From JALSIF01 sp026981635 [NCBI: bacterium] (lineage in GTDB: Bacteria > 4484-113 > JALSIF01), in assembly GCA_026981635.1 (NCBI GenBank), contig JALSIF010000309.1:1-7898 (forward strand): 7,898 nt of DNA, given 5' to 3'. The position numbers and the translations under genes are program-made. Positions 6,410 through 7,898 of this stretch are shown in pieces (within the stretch, counting starts at the first letter, position 1; each line of letters starts with the position of its first letter). The notes beneath the pieces were generated by a model. That model searched no databases. It saw only the letters and a program-made list of their open reading frames with translations, and was not told the DNA's origin.

Positions 6410-6712
6410 TCAGCCCTGCTCTGGCGCCCCAGATGGAGGGCCGGCCGGGTCGGTCACTTTGCTCAGCCGCTCGGGCTGGCTCATTAGCACCGTCTCAATG
6501 AGCAGGTTTAGGAGCACGGTGCTGATCTCGCCGGGGTAGAGCCGGCGGAAGCGGCGCTGGACCTCCCGTCGGGCCACCTCGCCGCTGAGGCCCTCCTGTT
6601 CAACCTCCCTCACCAGTTTGGAGAGAAGCAATGCCTCGCGCCAGAAGAGCTCGGTGAGCAGCGAGAGGCTGAACCTTATGAGATGCCTGGAAAGCTTGCC
6701 CAAAAGACTCAC
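6410..6712 (-). CDS. Small helical protein, possibly related to LLH-type phage holins
   Basis: A 100-residue protein, mostly helical. The N-terminal 35 residues are amphipathic to hydrophobic but interrupted by Arg and Glu, so a true membrane helix is doubtful. The middle, VEQEGLSGEVARREVQRRF, followed by a segment with LLNLLIETVL, resembles the soluble half of LLH-type phage holins (EQxGLxGEEK... LIEAAV); I rate this as a hint only. The C-terminus is Pro/Gly-rich. GTG start (6712-6710) with an excellent AGGAGGTGA (6727-6719) six bases upstream makes the gene call strong despite its size. It lies 42 bases after the tail-fibre-like gene and is followed six bases later by the small membrane-protein gene, so all are probably one transcript. 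Confidence 0.72.
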   Translation of the reverse strand: MSLLGKLSRHLIRFSLSLLTELFWREALLLSKLVREVEQEGLSGEVARREVQRRFRRLYPGEISTVLLNLLIETVLMSQPERLSKVTDPAGPPSGAPEQG

Positions 6713-6718
6713 TTCAAA

Positions 6719-6727
6719 TCACCTCCT
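6719..6727 (-). promoter_or_regulatory. Strong ribosome binding site deciding a GTG start
   Basis: AGGAGGTGA on the minus strand matches the 16S tail over nine bases and lies six bases before GTG 6712-6710. It settles the start of the 100-residue gene, which has no ATG near its N-terminus. Confidence 0.85.
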
Positions 6728-6754
6728 CGGTTGATGTCAGATCTGCCCATGACC

Positions 6755-7474
6755 TCAGGCGGAAAGCTCCAGCCAGGGCAGGTCTCCCCCTGCCGCCCCC
6801 GGCGAGAGGCTCAGGCTCTGGGGCAGGGGCTGGCCTGAGGGGTGGGCCTGGATGAGGTGGGCGAGGGCGGCCACTCCACCGGCCAGGGAGTAGGTGTGAA
6901 AGGAGGCAGCAAGGGGGGCGAGCAGGCGGAAGGCCAGGTAGATCGCCCCCTGGGAAAGCTCCGGTGCGCCAGTCAGGGGGAACCGGTAGGTATCCCCGCC
7001 CTCAGCCTGGGCTGTGCTGCCGTCAAGGCTGAGGCTGGCCAGAAGGTCGGCCTGGCTGGCTCCCCGGGGCAGGTAGAGGCCCACTTCGGAAAACTCCACC
7101 GCTGGCGGCGCCTGGTCCAGGGCTAGGCGGATGGCGCGGGGAATGAGGCGGCCGGGGAGGTGGAGCAGGGCGAGGTAGAGCTGGTCGGTGATGAGGGGAG
7201 CGGTGCCGCTGGGCAGGGGAGTTGCGGCAAGGTAGATGACGGGGGCGGTGAGGGTGACGGTGCCGCCGCCGGCGGAAACCGCGATGCCTCCCTGGCCCTC
7301 CATGGTCACCCTGCCGCTGGCCTCGCCGCCGGCAAGATCTGAGATCACCCTCACCCCGTCCAGGCCCAGGCCGCCGGTGTTCTCCGGTGGAGCGGGGCCG
7401 GCCCCCGGCTGAGCCACCCTCACTCCCGCCTGCACCTGCCGGCGGGAAAGAAACCTCTTAAGCTCCTCCATCAC
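6755..7474 (-). CDS. Probable phage tail-fibre/tail-associated protein
   Basis: A 239-residue protein, Gly/Ala/Leu-rich and predicted beta-rich. Residues 34-75 carry GLGLDGVRVI... and GGIAVSAGGGTVTL (62-75), a pattern common in phage tail fibres and baseplate-attached spikes. Residues 110-210 look like a jelly-roll-type module (VGLYLP, SLDG, YRFPLTGAPELSQGAIYLAFRLL, SFHTYSLAGG), as in receptor-binding tail tips. The assignment rests on these patterns and on position directly downstream of a hub-like gene. The start is GTG (7474-7472), overlapping the upstream stop by four bases with GGAGGGG (7489-7483) eight bases before it; the ATG one codon later is possible. High GC, like the other three genes of the run. 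Confidence 0.7.
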   Translation of the reverse strand: MMEELKRFLSRRQVQAGVRVAQPGAGPAPPENTGGLGLDGVRVISDLAGGEASGRVTMEGQGGIAVSAGGGTVTLTAPVIYLAATPLPSGTAPLITDQLYLALLHLPGRLIPRAIRLALDQAPPAVEFSEVGLYLPRGASQADLLASLSLDGSTAQAEGGDTYRFPLTGAPELSQGAIYLAFRLLAPLAASFHTYSLAGGVAALAHLIQAHPSGQPLPQSLSLSPGAAGGDLPWLELSA

Positions 7475-7898
7475 GGGTCAAACCCCTCCACCGTGGTGAG
7501 CCTTCCCTCCACCTCGGTCTGCCAGGCGCGGTGGACCACCGCGGTGACCAGCACCAGGTAGTCCTTCCCACTTATGGGATGGGTGATCTGGACCGTCATC
7601 CCCGGCCTCACCACCGGGTCAAAGGCAAAGCTTGCCCTCACCCTCACCCTGGGCATGGTGGAGCTGTCCCGAAGGCTTGCCGCCCGGGCCACCGCCGCCG
7701 CACTGCCCAGCTCGGTTCCACGATCCTCCACCTTGACCAGCGGGCCCACCAGGCTAAGGCGTCCTAGGGTGCTCGGTGCGTAGCCGGGGGCGCTGGGGTC
7801 GCTGGGCTGGAGGGTGGCCACCGCCTCCTTGTGGCCGTCGGGGATAACCGTAAGCTCCCCCAGCCCCAGGGCCAGGCTGTCCTCCCCCGGACTGTCAA
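7471..7898 (-). CDS. Probable phage tail baseplate-hub/late-control-like protein, C-terminal part, cut by the window edge
   Basis: The frame is open without a stop from 7898 down to TGA 7473-7471, giving at least 141 residues. The visible part ends with VRVRASFAFDPVVRPGMTVQI, then SGKDYLVLVTAVVHRAW and TTVEGFDP. A PGMTVxI strand followed by a G-x-x-YLVxxVxH strand is typical of the C-terminal domain of phage tail hub proteins (gpD/XkdQ-type), which form the barrel under the tail tube. GTG at 7821 is an internal codon, not a likely start, since coding sequence continues upstream (LTVIPDGHKEAVATL). It overlaps the fibre-like gene by four bases, a tight operon. The phage-type role is inferred from sequence style, not from a definitive motif. 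Confidence 0.65.
   Translation of the reverse strand, partial: DSPGEDSLALGLGELTVIPDGHKEAVATLQPSDPSAPGYAPSTLGRLSLVGPLVKVEDRGTELGSAAAVARAASLRDSSTMPRVRVRASFAFDPVVRPGMTVQITHPISGKDYLVLVTAVVHRAWQTEVEGRLTTVEGFDP

Noticed and set aside
7471-7821. Complete 116-residue gene starting at GTG 7821
   Set aside because: The same frame continues without a stop to the window edge with plausible protein sequence (LTVIPDGHKEA), so the GTG is an internal valine and the gene is cut by the edge.

Overview
The window is about 60% GC bacterial DNA carrying nine protein-coding genes, two of them cut by the window edges, and no RNA gene. I cannot place the organism. The composition is patchy: hand counts of single 60-base lines run from about 45-53% GC (first ATPase, metallopeptidase) to about 65-73% (ArsR gene, acetyltransferase, phage-type genes), which suggests a mosaic accessory region.

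Bases 1-4195 form a heavy-metal resistance island. On the minus strand, an ArsR/SmtB-type metal-sensing repressor (640-1014) is followed by, and overlaps, the start of a P1B-2-like Zn/Cd/Pb ATPase that runs off the left edge. Their promoter contains a 10-2-10 palindromic operator placed exactly between the -35 and -10 boxes, and the repressor message is predicted to be leaderless. Diverging from them is a 1015-residue Cu(I)-type P1B-1 ATPase (copA). It has an unusual N-terminal array: four YHS domains, a His/Cys-rich insert, a CxxC...CxxC knuckle and a CPMHP-type heavy-metal-binding domain. A separate CsoR-like inverted repeat lies upstream of it, so the two pumps probably answer to different sensors.

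Bases 4224-5411 (minus) encode a 395-residue orphan protein with a HELGH zinc-protease motif, convergent with copA and less GC-rich than its neighbours. A 143-base divergent spacer separates it from a RimJ/RimL-type GNAT acetyltransferase (5555-6106, plus), which also looks leaderless.

Bases 6107-7898 (minus) are a compact, very GC-rich run of four genes resembling the end of a phage or phage-derived tail module: the C-terminus of a probable baseplate-hub/late-control-like protein, a 239-residue tail-fibre-like protein, and two small proteins that could be a holin-type pair. The GNAT gene and the last of these genes meet stop to stop.

The clearest noteworthy item is the multi-YHS copper ATPase. 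The metallopeptidase and the small phage-type pair are the least explained genes.
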